This document shows positions 1 through 9,959 of a stretch of DNA of 64,000 nt, piece after piece. The stretch spans positions 29,287,900-29,351,899 of the forward strand of contig NC_083638.1 in NCBI RefSeq assembly GCF_963576545.1. Reading direction: 5' to 3'. The DNA is from Limanda limanda. Taxonomy: Eukaryota; Chordata; Actinopteri; Pleuronectiformes; Pleuronectidae. Under the pieces are notes generated by a model. That model searched no databases, was not told the DNA's origin, and was given only the letters and a program-made list of their open reading frames with translations. The translations under genes and the position numbers were made by a program. Position 1 is the stretch's first letter, and the number at the start of each line of letters is the position of its first letter.

Positions 1-545
1 ACAGCTATTAGACAAGAGTAAATTAACATGAAGCAGGGCTTCAAATCTGCACTAATAACCTCTATACTTAACATAGCTAGCAAGGTAGCTTTTAATATTC
101 ACATACATACAATACACATTTATCATAAACAGTTCTGAGGTAACAGAATTGTGGTTAGCTCACAACTATATCCCAGATCCTACATGCTAACGCTATCAGC
201 GAAAGTGAATGGAATTTTACATGTTAGCCGTTAGCTTAGCGGCTAGCGGACTTTTTTCACTCCGTGATTTACCATATTTCTCAACTAAATCAGCAGCTAC
301 GGATGTCGTACTACTCACCGTTGATTCGTAAGAGTCCCTGCACCTTTCAACAGGTCAGCAGGATTACTTTACTCATCTATACAGGTTATGATCTGACCAA
401 AACCGAGAGCATGCGTGTAGCTCGAGTGATCTAAAATGGCGGACCGGATGTAGACAGATGATGACGCTTGACACAGAGTAGGTGAGTTAGATGACTGGTA
501 TCTCCCCCTACTGGCTAGAAACGTAACAGCATATCAAAGTCTACA
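1..545 (-). repeat. Partial 3' LTR of gypsy-1
   Basis: Read on the minus strand, the integrase frame stops at 559-561. It is followed by a purine-rich stretch (AGAGAAAGGGAGA) and then a TGTAGACTTTGATATGC start, as expected for a polypurine tract followed by an LTR beginning with TG. The LTR continues to position 1, and its CA end lies outside the window. It holds ATTAAA-type AT-rich stretches but no clear AATAAA. The start at 545 is inferred from the TG and the purine tract. There is no second LTR copy in the window to compare with. Confidence 0.6.
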
Positions 546-558
546 TTCTCCCTTTCTC

Positions 559-2445
559 TCAATATGTGTTCACGTGTTTTCTAATGTGGGCTACATCTTC
601 CCCCCCTAAACTCATGCACGTCCTGTTGCATGGCAGTGGTTGGGCAATTACTGCTTGATGGGACTGCCCAGAGTGGAAGTGCTCAGTCTCACTTAAAACA
701 TCAGTAAATGCTGTGGTTAGACCCTGGAACAGAGCCTGCACAACAGCTATCAATGGGTTTCCAGGTTTCACATACTGGAGTCTGCTAGGCTGCTGCCTAT
801 TCCTAACTAAACGTCGGGCAGAACTAGGCTGATTGTCACTGCAAGGCTGCGACTGGTTTTCTGACTCTTGATCACAAGGCTCAAAGATGCAAGGCTTATC
901 TACTAAGTCAGTCTCAGCCTGGCCCTTCCCCCAAATAGTGTCATATAAGTTAGTAATAACTGGAGGACTCTCAGTTCTTAAATCATGGCAATCACTCAGA
1001 GACACCACCCTTTCAGTCAATAGTTCTACTGGTGGGATTCCGTCAAGGAGTAAGTGTTCATTGTCATTATCGTTAGACAATGCAAGTGTCTCTGGGCTTG
1101 GAACAACACCAGGTAAGTCATTCAAATGGGCAGTCTCTGAAATGGGTTCAGTATCTTGTGAAGTCACAGGAGTCTCAACAGGAAAATAGTACTCTGAAGG
1201 CTCAGCATGGGGTGTATCTTGCACCTCAGACATAACCGGACCTGATTGCACTGGAACATTATTGACTGCTGAGAACCTGGAGATTTCGGCACTGGGGGAT
1301 TCACTGAACCAACACGTTCCATCCTCGTCCTCTTCTGAGAACTGCTCTACATCTGCAGCAGGATTAAGACGTGTTGCAGGTCTGCATCTTTGGGACTGCT
1401 TAACAGGCTCATTACTGGTTTCGGGAATGAGGTAGCCACAAGGGAGTAATAGGTCCCTGTGTAGGGTTCTGAGTGGACCGTCCCTGTTTTCAGGTCTAAT
1501 GGTGTACACTGGGAGGGTTCCAGCCCTTTTTACCACTACATAGACAGTGGACTCCCACTTGTCCATAATCTTATGCTTCCCTCGAAGACGAACATTCCTG
1601 ACCAGCACTCGATCACCAGCTTCTAAATCTGAAGCAGTTACACGTTTGTCAAATCTGGTTTTATTATTTTCTGCTACCTTGGCAGCATTACCTATGGCTA
1701 GCCTGTAGCTCTCTTCAAGATGGGACTTGAGGTTTTGCACATATTGGGAGTGTGATGTGTGTTGCCCCCCTTTCACAGGTAACCCAAATGCCAAGTCAAC
1801 CGGCAAGCGGGGCTGACGGCCAAACGTTAGCTCGTAAGGCGTAAATCCTGTCACCTCATTCTTGGTGCAATTGTAGGCGTGTACCAAAGGTTTTACAAAA
1901 TCCCGCCAGTGAGATTTCTCCTGTTCTTGAAGAGTGCCTAACATATCCAACAAGGTGCGATTAAATCGCTCCACAGGATTACCCCGGGGATGGTATGGAG
2001 TAGTCCTCCCCTTATGTATGTTAGCCATCTGACAGAGCTCCTTTATAGTCTGTGATTCAAAGTCTCTTCCCTGATCGCTGTGTAACCTCTCAGGGAACCC
2101 GTAATGCACAATGAGATTGTCCCTAAGACATTTCGCAACCGTGCGGGCCTTCTGGTTCGGCGTTGGAATAGCAACCTCAAACTTGGTAAAGTGATCTGTA
2201 ATCACAAGGATGTCTTTGGTCCCACTTTTGTCTGGTTCAAGCGAGAGAAAATCCATACAGACTAACTCAAGGGGTCGTGTGGTGTTAATATTGACTAAGG
2301 GTGCCGCTTTCTCAGGCAAGGCCTTTCTGCGAACACACCTGCCACAAGTCTTTACTTTCCTCTCTACATCCAAAGCCATTCTTGGCCAGTAAAACCGAGT
2401 ACGCACAAGATCTAACGTGCGGTCAATCCCCATGTGACCCATGTG
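559..2445 (-). pseudogene. Gypsy-1 integrase (C-terminal part of pol)
   Basis: Open frame of about 630 residues for a Ty3/gypsy integrase. The end of the H2C2 zinc-binding domain is present (HMGHMGIDRT, then CGRCVRRK). The DDE core is visible as DFLSLE (first D), HSDQGRDFES (second D) and NPVERFNRTLLD (E), followed by an RGKHKI-containing C-terminal region and a long acidic, Ser/Thr-rich tail. There is no chromodomain. The N-terminal part of the zinc domain is missing, because homology stops at about 2445 where foreign DNA begins. The frame itself is unbroken. It is detached from RT and RNase H and is part of a dead element. Confidence 0.85.
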
Positions 2446-3300
2446 GGTCAATAATGAGAGATACAAAAATACAATTTCTTTAAATGAACTTATATCTAAA
2501 CATAACAGCAATTCAACTTGGTTTGACAATAGAACACATCATAAATCTCCCCCATGTGACCCACATGTGACCCATGTGGGTCACATGTGGGTCACATGGG
2601 GGAGAACTTCACTCTTAACAGCCCGAAAAAATCTACCTGCAGTATTTGTACAGCGGACCTGCTCTCCATGGAAGCAGGACACGCGCATGTGAGGAGGAGG
2701 CACGTGTGACATCGTAACGGAGACGATGCGGACTCGCCTCTGTCAGATGTTATATATACACGTATATATCTGCGCGCAGGATTCTAGCATCCATTACAAA
2801 AATATGGTTTACACTTTTTATTAACGAGTTTAAAAGCGTTATGTTATCCTATTGCCTGACAAACGTCTTGTTTTAATCACAATTATTTAGTCAGAAGAAG
2901 ACTGTAGTTTCGTTTGTTGATGTTTTTATTGCTGTTACTTTCCCTGTCATTTTTGTTGACAAGAAAAATGAATACTTGATTTTTAATTTATTTGTTTTAT
3001 TAGCACTTTGCCTGTCCTTGCTTTTAAATGGACAAAAACTTGATTTGTCTTTGCTTTTGTGTCAACAGTACCCTTATATGAAATAAAGTTTATTAAAAGA
3101 CTTTTTTTAATGAAGTATCAATATTTATTGCCTTTATTTTCAGTCATCACATGCCTCGAACAACCTCAAGCTAAATTTAAAAGCTGCTTGCTAAATAAGA
3201 GCAATTGAGAATTTGTGTCATTCATAATCCGATTAGTCGATTAATCGTTTCAATAATCGGTGACTAATCGACTATCAGAATAGTCGTTAGTTGCAGCCCT
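2446..3300. mobile_element. Insertion in gypsy-1 with a hAT-like terminus
   Basis: This 855-bp block has no gypsy homology and interrupts pol between RNase H and integrase. Its right edge, read on the minus strand, begins TAGGGCTGCAACTAACGACT and continues with the ATTAGTCGATTAATCG pattern, which I recognise as the end of a common class of fish hAT-type non-autonomous elements. The rest is AT-rich with no coding frame and includes an AATAAAG near 3080. I could not find the matching left end or an 8-bp target duplication. The roughly 100 pol residues expected between RNase H and the zinc finger are also missing, so a deletion or a second event is involved. Confidence 0.5.
2546..2605. repeat. 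60-bp near-perfect palindrome
   Basis: Two 29-base arms are perfectly complementary around a 2-base centre (TG at 2575-2576). Each arm is built from overlapping copies of a CATGTGACCC-like unit. The 20 bases at 2564-2583 are identical to 2431-2450, at the integrase zinc-finger break point. It would form a hairpin or cruciform with almost no loop. Confidence 0.9.
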
Positions 3301-4085
3301 ACTTGTGACACTGGTCAGCCCGCTGCTTAAACATCAACTCTGCCTCGGTTAGATGAGGAATTACTGGCAATCCTCCAAGTTTATCCTCTTCCCCATAGCT
3401 ATCAGGCACAGCTCCTGGGGACATAGCAAGAGCCTCAACAAAAGCAACACCACTGGCGCAGCTGTGGTCGACATTGCTGACACTATAAACAAGTTGTTTC
3501 TCACAAATGGCTTGCACCACATCATGATCTGCTGCATCAATGTTCCCAGGATCAGAAAGATGACCCTTTGCAAACTGATAGATGCGTTCTCGCTCTTTTC
3601 GTGATTTTTGGTCATCAACAAGAGGTCCATGAGATCTGCGGGACAATGCATCTGCATCAGCGTTTTGCTTCCCAGGGCGATATAGAAGATTGAAAGTGAA
3701 GGTGGACAAAGCTGCAAGCCATCTATAGCTGGTTGCATCAAGTTTTGCAGATGTCATTAAGTAAGTTGGAGGATTATTGTCAGTGACTACAGTGAAATGG
3801 TTACCATACAGATAGTCACTAAACTTCTCTGTCACTGACTTGAGTGCCAGGAATTCTAACTTGTGCGCTGGGTAGTGAGACTCACTCCGTGACAGGCCCC
3901 TACTTGCATAGGCAATGACCCGTTGCTGCCCCTCCTGCTCTTGATACAAAACAGCACCAAGGCCAATGGCGCTTGCATCGGTGTGTAGCACATACGGTTT
4001 CTCTGGATCTGCAAACCCTAAAACAGGAGCGGTTGTGAGCTTCTCAATAACCAGATTAAATGCTTGCTGGCAAGCTTGGCGGGTA
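3301..4085 (-). pseudogene. Gypsy-1 RNase H domain of pol
   Basis: This minus-strand frame encodes a Ty3/gypsy RNase H. Visible are LHTDASAIGLGAVLYQ (first catalytic D), HKLEFLALK (E), TVVTDNNPPTYL (third D) and DADALSRR. About 100 linker residues follow, down to FKQRADQCHK. The frame then meets a stop created by the adjoining insertion at 3300. Upstream, a short deletion near 4085 separates it from the RT segment in another frame. It has no start of its own because it was part of a pol polyprotein. Confidence 0.85.
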
Positions 4086-5135
4086 ACCAGATGTTAGATT
4101 ATGGAGGGGTTTTGCAATGTTGGAATAGCCCATGACAAACCTCCGGTAATACCCAGCAAACCCAAGAAAAGATCTCAAGTCTCGAAGGTTCTGAGGGACT
4201 GGCCATGTTCGGAGAGCTGAAACTTTCTCGGGATCTGTCTCAACTCCATTTCGGGATACAATATGCCCCAAGTAACGCACAGATGTCTGAAAGAAAACAC
4301 ACTTTTCAGGGGACAGCTTCAGCCCAACGGGTGAGTACCTTCACTAACCATGCCTCGTGTTCCTCCAATGTTTTGGATGCCACAATTATGTCGTCGAGAA
4401 AGACTAGTACCTCCTTCAAGTGCATATCCCCCATGCACCTTTCCATAAGTCGTTGAAAGGTGCTTGGCGCACTGGTCACCCCCTGGGGCATACGGTTGAA
4501 CTCCCAGAAGCCGAGGGGACACACAAAAGCCGTCTTGGGCTTGTCTGCTTCTTCGACCTCTATCTGGTAATAACCCGATTTTAAATCAAGGACGGAAAAC
4601 CACTGTGACCCAGTGAGGGCCATGAAGGTGTCCTCTAGCTTTGGAAGTGCATACGCGACCTTTATGGTCTGAAGATTTAGTCTCCTATAGTCAATGCACA
4701 ATCGAACCTGACAATTTTTCTTACGTACAACCACGATTGGTGACGAGAACGGAGACTCTGACTCTCTGATGACCCCTGCTTGAAGAAGCTCTTGAATGTG
4801 CTTTCGGACGGCTTCTCTGTCATGCGGGTGTATCAGTCGTGCATGCTGTTTGAAAGGGGTTTCATCCGGAAGCTTTATTTGGTGTGTCACCTTGTCTGTT
4901 CTGCCAAAATCAATTTCGTGGTGTGCGAACACCTCGGGCATGTCGTTAAGGAGCTGAGCGATGCGATCTTTCCACACTGGTGGGACTGGGGACTCCCCAA
5001 AGTTGAAACTCACGCTTGACCTTTGGGTCGGTTCAGTCTCCTGCGAACTGACCACACTATGCTCCTGTGACAAGACACCTTGATAAGCACTGATTTCGGC
5101 AATCTGACACTTCGCTGGAATGACAATGTCATGGT
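4086..5135 (-). pseudogene. Gypsy-1 reverse transcriptase, frameshifted
   Basis: A Ty3/gypsy RT reads from 5135 downward on the minus strand. It has RLCIDYRRLN, LDLKSGYYQIEV (first catalytic Asp), PQGVTSAPSTFQR and VFLDDIIVAS (the YxDD equivalent). Near 4310 the frame shifts by one base: the thumb continues in another frame as RYLGHIVSRNGVETDPEKV and SFLGFAGYYRRF. It then ends prematurely near 4085, where some residues before RNase H are missing. The 5' side was cut by gypsy-2, and the upstream part of the same frame lies at 9960-10330. Confidence 0.85.
5131..5135. repeat. Target-site duplication of gypsy-2, left copy
   Basis: ATGGT here and at 9960-9964 directly abuts the two LTRs. Five-base duplications are usual for Ty3/gypsy integrases. 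Confidence 0.85.
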
Positions 5136-5328
5136 TGTAGTAATGCAGAGAAAGGCCTACCTGCACTAATCCCCTAGGGGGAGGTAACGTTGGGGTGAAG
5201 GTATAAGACACGGGGTTAGAGGGACAATACCAGAGAAGAAGTGCGGCCGTTGCTATGCTACCCTGTCAGTGTGGAGTGCTTAATAAACAAACGTAAACAA
5301 AGCATCGTGTGGTCGTGAGGATATTACA
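5136..5328 (+). repeat. 5' LTR of gypsy-2
   Basis: 193 bp, starting TGTAGTAATGCAG and ending GATATTACA. It is identical to 9767-9959 except for one T/C difference in the GCATCG(T/C)GTGG stretch. It contains a TATA-like GGTATAAGACAC and an AATAAA at 5282-5287, consistent with promoter and poly(A) functions. It is short for an LTR but normal for this group. Confidence 0.93.
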
Positions 5329-5330
5329 AT

Positions 5331-5343
5331 TGGCGACGAGGAT
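5331..5343 (+). other. Primer-binding site of gypsy-2 (tRNA-Ser-like)
   Basis: TGGCGACGAGGAT starts two bases after the LTR. It is the complement of a tRNA 3' end reading ATCCTCGTCGCCA, which from memory fits vertebrate tRNA-Ser(GCU) plus the added CCA. The position and leading TGG are as expected for a minus-strand primer site. The tRNA identity is inference. Confidence 0.7.
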
Positions 5344-5513
5344 CAAAGCAAGAATTCAAACGGGACGAAAAGAAAACTGCAAGTGTGGCAGACTGGTCGG
5401 GGGAGTCAGACGAGGAGGACAAAACCTCCGAACTACGAAAAAAGGAAGCTGCAAGAGTGTCGGACTTGTCGGGTGATTCAGACGAGGACTACAAACCACC
5501 AAGACGAACGAGG

Positions 5514-6464
5514 ATGTCGGTGATCGGAACGGTAACTGCTTTCGATGTTGCGTCTCAGTCGTGGGAGGAGTATGCGGAGATGTTGGAGATGTTCTTCGAA
5601 GCTAACGATATTGACGCTGCAGAGAGAAAGAGAGCTGTGTTACTAAGTGGAGTGGGTGCAGCCACTTATAGTTTATTGCGAAGTTTAGTGAGCCCACAGG
5701 CACCCAAGGAGAAAACATATGATCAGCTCACGGCTATTCTGAAGGCTCATTACGACCTGACACCGAGTGAAATCGTGCAAAGATTTAAGTTTAACTCACG
5801 CATACGGAAGAGCAGTGAGTCTATAGCGGAATATGTGGCGGCATTGAGAAGATTGGCCCAACATTGTGTCTACGAAGATTCACTGCCACAAATCCTGAGA
5901 GACAGATTGGTGTGCGGAGTGAACGACGACAGAATGCAACGGAGACTATTGTCTGAAGTGGGCTTGACGTTTGATAGGGCCCTGAAGTTGTGCTTGGCTA
6001 TGGAATCAGCGTCAAAGGATGTGAAAGAGATGCAATGCCAGCTAACAGAGGACACGGCTCAAAATGAATGTGGGATGAAATCTCAGACAACTGTCCACAG
6101 GATGTTTTCAGACAATGCACAACGTAAATTCCCCAGTTGTTACCGCTGTAAAGGACAGCACACAGCGGATGAATGTAAATTTGCTACAGCGCTCTGTTTC
6201 AACTGTGGGAAGAGGGGACATATTAGCAAGGTCTGCAGATCTAAAGCAGCGGCGTCTAATGCATATAGAGGCATGTACAAGGGTCAGAGAGGCGAAGGCA
6301 GAGGCTTTAACAAAGAGCGCCGTACACATCTGTTAAGAGAAGGCGAAGGAGAGAGTGACACAGAGGAAAGTAGCACTCACCATCTACAGTGTGTCACAAG
6401 AATTAGCCAAGGTGGCTCCCATCACGCGCCCGGTGTCAATAAATGGAAAAGAGGTTATGTTTGA
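5514..6464 (+). CDS. Gypsy-2 Gag (capsid and nucleocapsid)
   Basis: Structural protein of the retrotransposon particle, 316 residues from the first ATG at 5514. The same frame is open upstream to at least 5385 without an ATG, including two acidic SGxSDE-type repeats. The N-terminal part (VTAFDVASQSWEEYAEMLEM onward) is a retrotransposon capsid-type domain with the YVAALRRLAQHC segment. Near the C-terminus are two zinc knuckles, CYRCKGQHTADEC (C-x2-C-x3-H-x4-C, slightly short) and CFNCGKRGHISKVC (canonical CCHC). A basic Gly/Arg-rich stretch follows. Downstream, protease homology continues in the +1 frame while this frame runs to a stop at 6464. Confidence 0.88.
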   Translation: MSVIGTVTAFDVASQSWEEYAEMLEMFFEANDIDAAERKRAVLLSGVGAATYSLLRSLVSPQAPKEKTYDQLTAILKAHYDLTPSEIVQRFKFNSRIRKSSESIAEYVAALRRLAQHCVYEDSLPQILRDRLVCGVNDDRMQRRLLSEVGLTFDRALKLCLAMESASKDVKEMQCQLTEDTAQNECGMKSQTTVHRMFSDNAQRKFPSCYRCKGQHTADECKFATALCFNCGKRGHISKVCRSKAAASNAYRGMYKGQRGEGRGFNKERRTHLLREGEGESDTEESSTHHLQCVTRISQGGSHHAPGVNKWKRGYV

Positions 6465-6590
6465 AATAGACACTGGCTGTGGGGTGACCATAGTAAGCAA
6501 ACAACAACATGTGCAGCTTAGGAAGAAAACAGCCATATCAGAAAGGAAGCCGTGTTTGCTAAAATTGAAAACCTATACTGGAGGCTCAGA
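6379..6590 (+). pseudogene. Gypsy-2 protease segment, out of frame
   Basis: Aspartic protease homology begins around VAPITRPVSINGKEV and includes the catalytic FEIDTGCG motif. It is read in the +1 frame relative to both gag and the RT/integrase frame. The frame ends in a stop at about 6597. The rest of the protease (VLGRVQVLVQ ... GPNLLGRSWL) is read in the original frame from about 6588. A shift into the protease near 6370-6400 and a shift out near 6583-6590 would explain this. The first shift could be a programmed frameshift, but the second lies inside the protease fold and is probably a mutation. Confidence 0.75.
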
Positions 6591-9506
6591 GTGCTAGGCA
6601 GGGTACAAGTGCTCGTGCAGAACGGAAACACAGAAAAAACATTGCCTGTGGTGATAGTCGAGGGTGATGGACCTAACCTACTGGGGCGAAGTTGGTTAAG
6701 GGAGCTGGGCCTGGCAGATCAGTTGGTAAACAAGGTGGATTCAGCACCTCCTTTTCAGCTGGAAGAGTTACTCCAGAGACATACAGAAGTGTTTAAGGAA
6801 GGGCTGGGACAACTGAAAAATTTCAAAGCAAAGATTTATGTAGACAGGGAGGCTCAGCCAAGATTCTGCAAACCACGGCCTGTGCCATATGCAGTAAAGC
6901 CGCTAGTAGAGAGAGAGCTACAGAGGCTGCAAGATGATAAAATCATAGAACCAGTGCAGTATGCAGAGTGGGCAGCGCCCATTGTCCCAGTCAGGAAGCC
7001 GGACGGGTCAATTCGAATATGTGGGGATTATAAACTCGCAGTAAATCGAGCATCGCGGCTGGATCAGTATCCAATTCCTAGGGTGGAGGACCTGTTTGCA
7101 CAGCTGAATGGGGGACAACACTTCACCAAATTAGACATGAGTCATGCCTATCATCAAGTTGTCCTGGAGGAAGAATCTAGGAAGTATGTCACTGTCAACA
7201 CACACAAAGGCCTGTTTACCTACACCCGTTTACCATTTGGGGTAGCGTCAAGTCCTGGGATTTTCCAAAGAACCATGGAGGGCATCCTGGGTGGCATCCC
7301 AAACGTGGCCATCTACTTAGATGACATTCTGATCTCAGGGCCCAATGAAAAAAAACACCTGGAACACCTAGAGGAAGTACTCTGTAGATTGGAGAACAGC
7401 GGCCTTAGGCTAAAAAGAAGCAAGTGTGAGTTCATGGGAAAAGAGGTGGCGTTTCTGGGACATAAAATAAATGCCAGTGGGTTGCGTCCGCTGACAGACA
7501 AGATGGAGGCTATCGCTGGAGCCCCTCAACCACAAAATGTCAGTGAGTTGAAAGCTTACCTGGGGTTGTTAAATTATTACCACAAATTCCTACCAAAACT
7601 CTCCACGCTGCTGGCCCCGCTACACACACTGTTAAAGAAAGAGGAAAAATGGTCATGGGGTTCAAGGCAGCAGAAGGCATTTGAGGAGTCAAAAGAGCGG
7701 CTGCAATCCTGTAGGGTGTTAGTACATTATGATGGAAACAAACCTCTCCTCTTGGCGTGTGATGCCTCGCCCTATGGGGTGGGGGCAGTACTGTCCCATC
7801 GAATGGCTGATGGCTCGGACAGATCGATAGGTTTCGTGTCAAGGACCCTCAATCCCGCTGAAAAAAACTACTCCCAGCTAGACAAGGAGGGACTAGCCGT
7901 GGTGTTTGGAGTAAAGAAATTTCATAAATATCTGTACGGGAGACAATTCACTATTGTGACGGATCATAAGCCACTAATCTCACTATTTAGTGAAATGAGA
8001 GCAATACCGCAGATGGCATCACCCCGGATACAGAGATGGGCAGTCACACTGGCAGCGTATGAGTACACAATTGTCTACAAGGCAGGCCGAGACCACACGA
8101 ATGCGGACGCTCTTAGCAGACTTCCACTGGAAGGGAAAGAGGAGAAAATGTCTGAGGGAGAAGAGAGAGTAATGCTGTTTGAAGATGTAGAAACACCTCC
8201 AGTTAATGCACAGCAGATAAAGCAATGGACTGACAAAGATCCGGTGTTGGCTAGAGTGCGAGAATACATCCTGCGAGGGTGGCCAAGGGAAGTGGAAAAT
8301 AAGGCATTCACACCATATACCCGGCGTCAGGATGAGCTCAGCACACAAGAAGGATGTTTACTGTGGGGAGGACGAGTGGTAGTCCCTCCACCGGGACGAA
8401 ATGCTTTGTTGAGGCAGCTTCACCAAGGCCACCCAGGCATCACTAGGATGAAGGGGTTGGCACGCAGCTACATGTGGTGGCCGAACATGGATGCTGAGGT
8501 GGAGGAGCAGGTGAAAGCCTGTGTGACCTGTCAGGAACATAGAAACAGTCCTCCAGTGGCCCCTTTACATCCGTGGGAAGTGCCAGACAAGCCATGGGAA
8601 AGAATCCATGTTGATTATGCAGGTCCATGGAAAGGGAAAATGTTTCTGATTCTGGTGGATGCCTACTCAAAGTGGATTGAAGCGCATGCGGTGAGTAGGT
8701 CCACATCTGCTGTCACGATTGAGTGCCTGAGACAGAGTTTCAGTCAACACGGCATACCTGAGGTGATAGTGTCGGATAATGGTAGTTGTTTCACCAGTGA
8801 AGAGTTCCGAGAATTCATAGAAAAGAATGGCATACGTCACATCACTACGGCACCATATCACCCCTCTTCTAATGGCTTAGCGGAGAGGGCAGTGCAAACC
8901 TTTAAGTCACTAGTAGAGAAGAGCACAGGAGATTCAATAGAAACCAAAATTGCACAAGCACTGTTCAGCTACCGTATAACTCCTCAATCCACCACGGGGA
9001 AATCCCCAGCTGAGTTATTGTGCGGTAGGAAGTTGAGGTCAACGTTAGACTTAATACACCCAGACTTCCATGGCAGAGTGCGCGGGAAGCAGGAGAGACA
9101 AAAGTATTACCATGACAGGCATGCCAGAGCCAGGATGCTTGAGGAAGGAGACCTAGTCTTCACCCGTAACTACAGCTCAGGACCAACCTGGATACCTGGG
9201 GCCGTAACAGAAAAGACTGGTCCTGTATCCTGCAAAGTCACACTCGGGAACGGACAAGTGGTGAGACGACACATTGACCAAGTCCGCGGCAGAAGTTCCC
9301 CATCGCCAAGGAAACCTGAGGCCTTACCTGAGGCTTTCCTTGTGGAACCACCAATCGGACCTGAGACATCTTTCTGCGCTGATGATGACGGCCCGGCAGC
9401 AGAAACAGCTGATGAACTGACAGAGCCATTTCCGGCAGAGGAACAACCAGCAGTGAGAAGGTCTACGCGAGATAGAAAGCCTCCTGATTACTTCAAAGCA
9501 AGCTAA
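6588..9506 (+). CDS. Gypsy-2 Pol: protease end, RT, RNase H, integrase
   Basis: About 970 uninterrupted codons, stopping at 9504-9506. In order: protease end (NLLGRSWL); RT with RICGDYKLAVN, LDMSHAYHQVV and IYLDDILIS; RNase H with LLACDASPYGVGAVL, DKEGLAVVF, IVTDHKPL and NADALSRL; integrase zinc domain (HQGHPGITRMKGLARSYMWWP, then CVTCQ); integrase core with IHVDYAGPW, VSDNGSCFTSEEF and NGLAERAVQTFKS; and a basic tail ending near RRSTRDRKPPDYF. No chromodomain. All catalytic residues of RT and integrase look intact. There is no start codon at the left limit because it would be made as a fusion. It is in the same frame as gag. Confidence 0.9.
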   Translation, partial: RVLGRVQVLVQNGNTEKTLPVVIVEGDGPNLLGRSWLRELGLADQLVNKVDSAPPFQLEELLQRHTEVFKEGLGQLKNFKAKIYVDREAQPRFCKPRPVPYAVKPLVERELQRLQDDKIIEPVQYAEWAAPIVPVRKPDGSIRICGDYKLAVNRASRLDQYPIPRVEDLFAQLNGGQHFTKLDMSHAYHQVVLEEESRKYVTVNTHKGLFTYTRLPFGVASSPGIFQRTMEGILGGIPNVAIYLDDILISGPNEKKHLEHLEEVLCRLENSGLRLKRSKCEFMGKEVAFLGHKINASGLRPLTDKMEAIAGAPQPQNVSELKAYLGLLNYYHKFLPKLSTLLAPLHTLLKKEEKWSWGSRQQKAFEESKERLQSCRVLVHYDGNKPLLLACDASPYGVGAVLSHRMADGSDRSIGFVSRTLNPAEKNYSQLDKEGLAVVFGVKKFHKYLYGRQFTIVTDHKPLISLFSEMRAIPQMASPRIQRWAVTLAAYEYTIVYKAGRDHTNADALSRLPLEGKEEKMSEGEERVMLFEDVETPPVNAQQIKQWTDKDPVLARVREYILRGWPREVENKAFTPYTRRQDELSTQEGCLLWGGRVVVPPPGRNALLRQLHQGHPGITRMKGLARSYMWWPNMDAEVEEQVKACVTCQEHRNSPPVAPLHPWEVPDKPWERIHVDYAGPWKGKMFLILVDAYSKWIEAHAVSRSTSAVTIECLRQSFSQHGIPEVIVSDNGSCFTSEEFREFIEKNGIRHITTAPYHPSSNGLAERAVQTFKSLVEKSTGDSIETKIAQALFSYRITPQSTTGKSPAELLCGRKLRSTLDLIHPDFHGRVRGKQERQKYYHDRHARARMLEEGDLVFTRNYSSGPTWIPGAVTEKTGPVSCKVTLGNGQVVRRHIDQVRGRSSPSPRKPEALPEAFLVEPPIGPETSFCADDDGPAAETADELTEPFPAEEQPAVRRSTRDRKPPDYFKAS

Positions 9507-9766
9507 TAAAAAAAAAAAAAAAAAGACTTTGAATGATTGGAATGGCTATGAGTAGTTTAGTAGTGAGTTCCACATCCACAGGACAAGAATGCGTCCTGGA
9601 ATCTCACTGGGATGAGGTAGTCCACCCGAATCCCTAGCTTAAAGATGTTATTGAGGATTGTATATAGGAAAAAAGAGATTTAGATATGTATAGTGAAAAA
9701 AAAAAAAATGTGTTCATGTGTTTAATGAATTTGGGTGTTAGCTTTTCTAGTTTTTCTCTGAGGGAA
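9507..9766 (+). other. Gypsy-2 3' untranslated region and polypurine tract
   Basis: 260 bp between the pol stop and the 3' LTR, containing A-runs at about 9508-9525 and 9697-9709. The bases just before the LTR read CTCTGAGGGAA, a short purine tract where plus-strand priming is expected. No coding frame. Confidence 0.65.
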
Positions 9767-9959
9767 TGTAGTAATGCAGAGAAAGGCCTACCTGCACTAA
9801 TCCCCTAGGGGGAGGTAACGTTGGGGTGAAGGTATAAGACACGGGGTTAGAGGGACAATACCAGAGAAGAAGTGCGGCCGTTGCTATGCTACCCTGTCAG
9901 TGTGGAGTGCTTAATAAACAAACGTAAACAAAGCATCGCGTGGTCGTGAGGATATTACA
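9767..9959 (+). repeat. 3' LTR of gypsy-2
   Basis: 193 bp, differing from the 5' LTR at one base only. It is followed immediately by the second ATGGT target duplication (9960-9964), after which gypsy-1 sequence resumes. Confidence 0.93.

Larger units (their letters stand above)
5136..9959 (+). mobile_element. Gypsy-2: young, nearly intact Ty3/gypsy retrotransposon
   Basis: A 4824-bp element bounded by two 193-bp LTRs (TG...CA ends), flanked by a 5-bp target duplication ATGGT at 5131-5135 and 9960-9964. Inside are a primer-binding site, gag with two zinc knuckles, a protease, RT, RNase H and integrase. The LTRs differ at a single base, so insertion was recent. It lies opposite in orientation to gypsy-1 and splits its pol frame. 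The only coding damage I see is that the protease segment is out of frame with its neighbours. It resembles the chromodomain-less fish gypsy elements often annotated as 'K02A2.6-like'. Confidence 0.93.
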
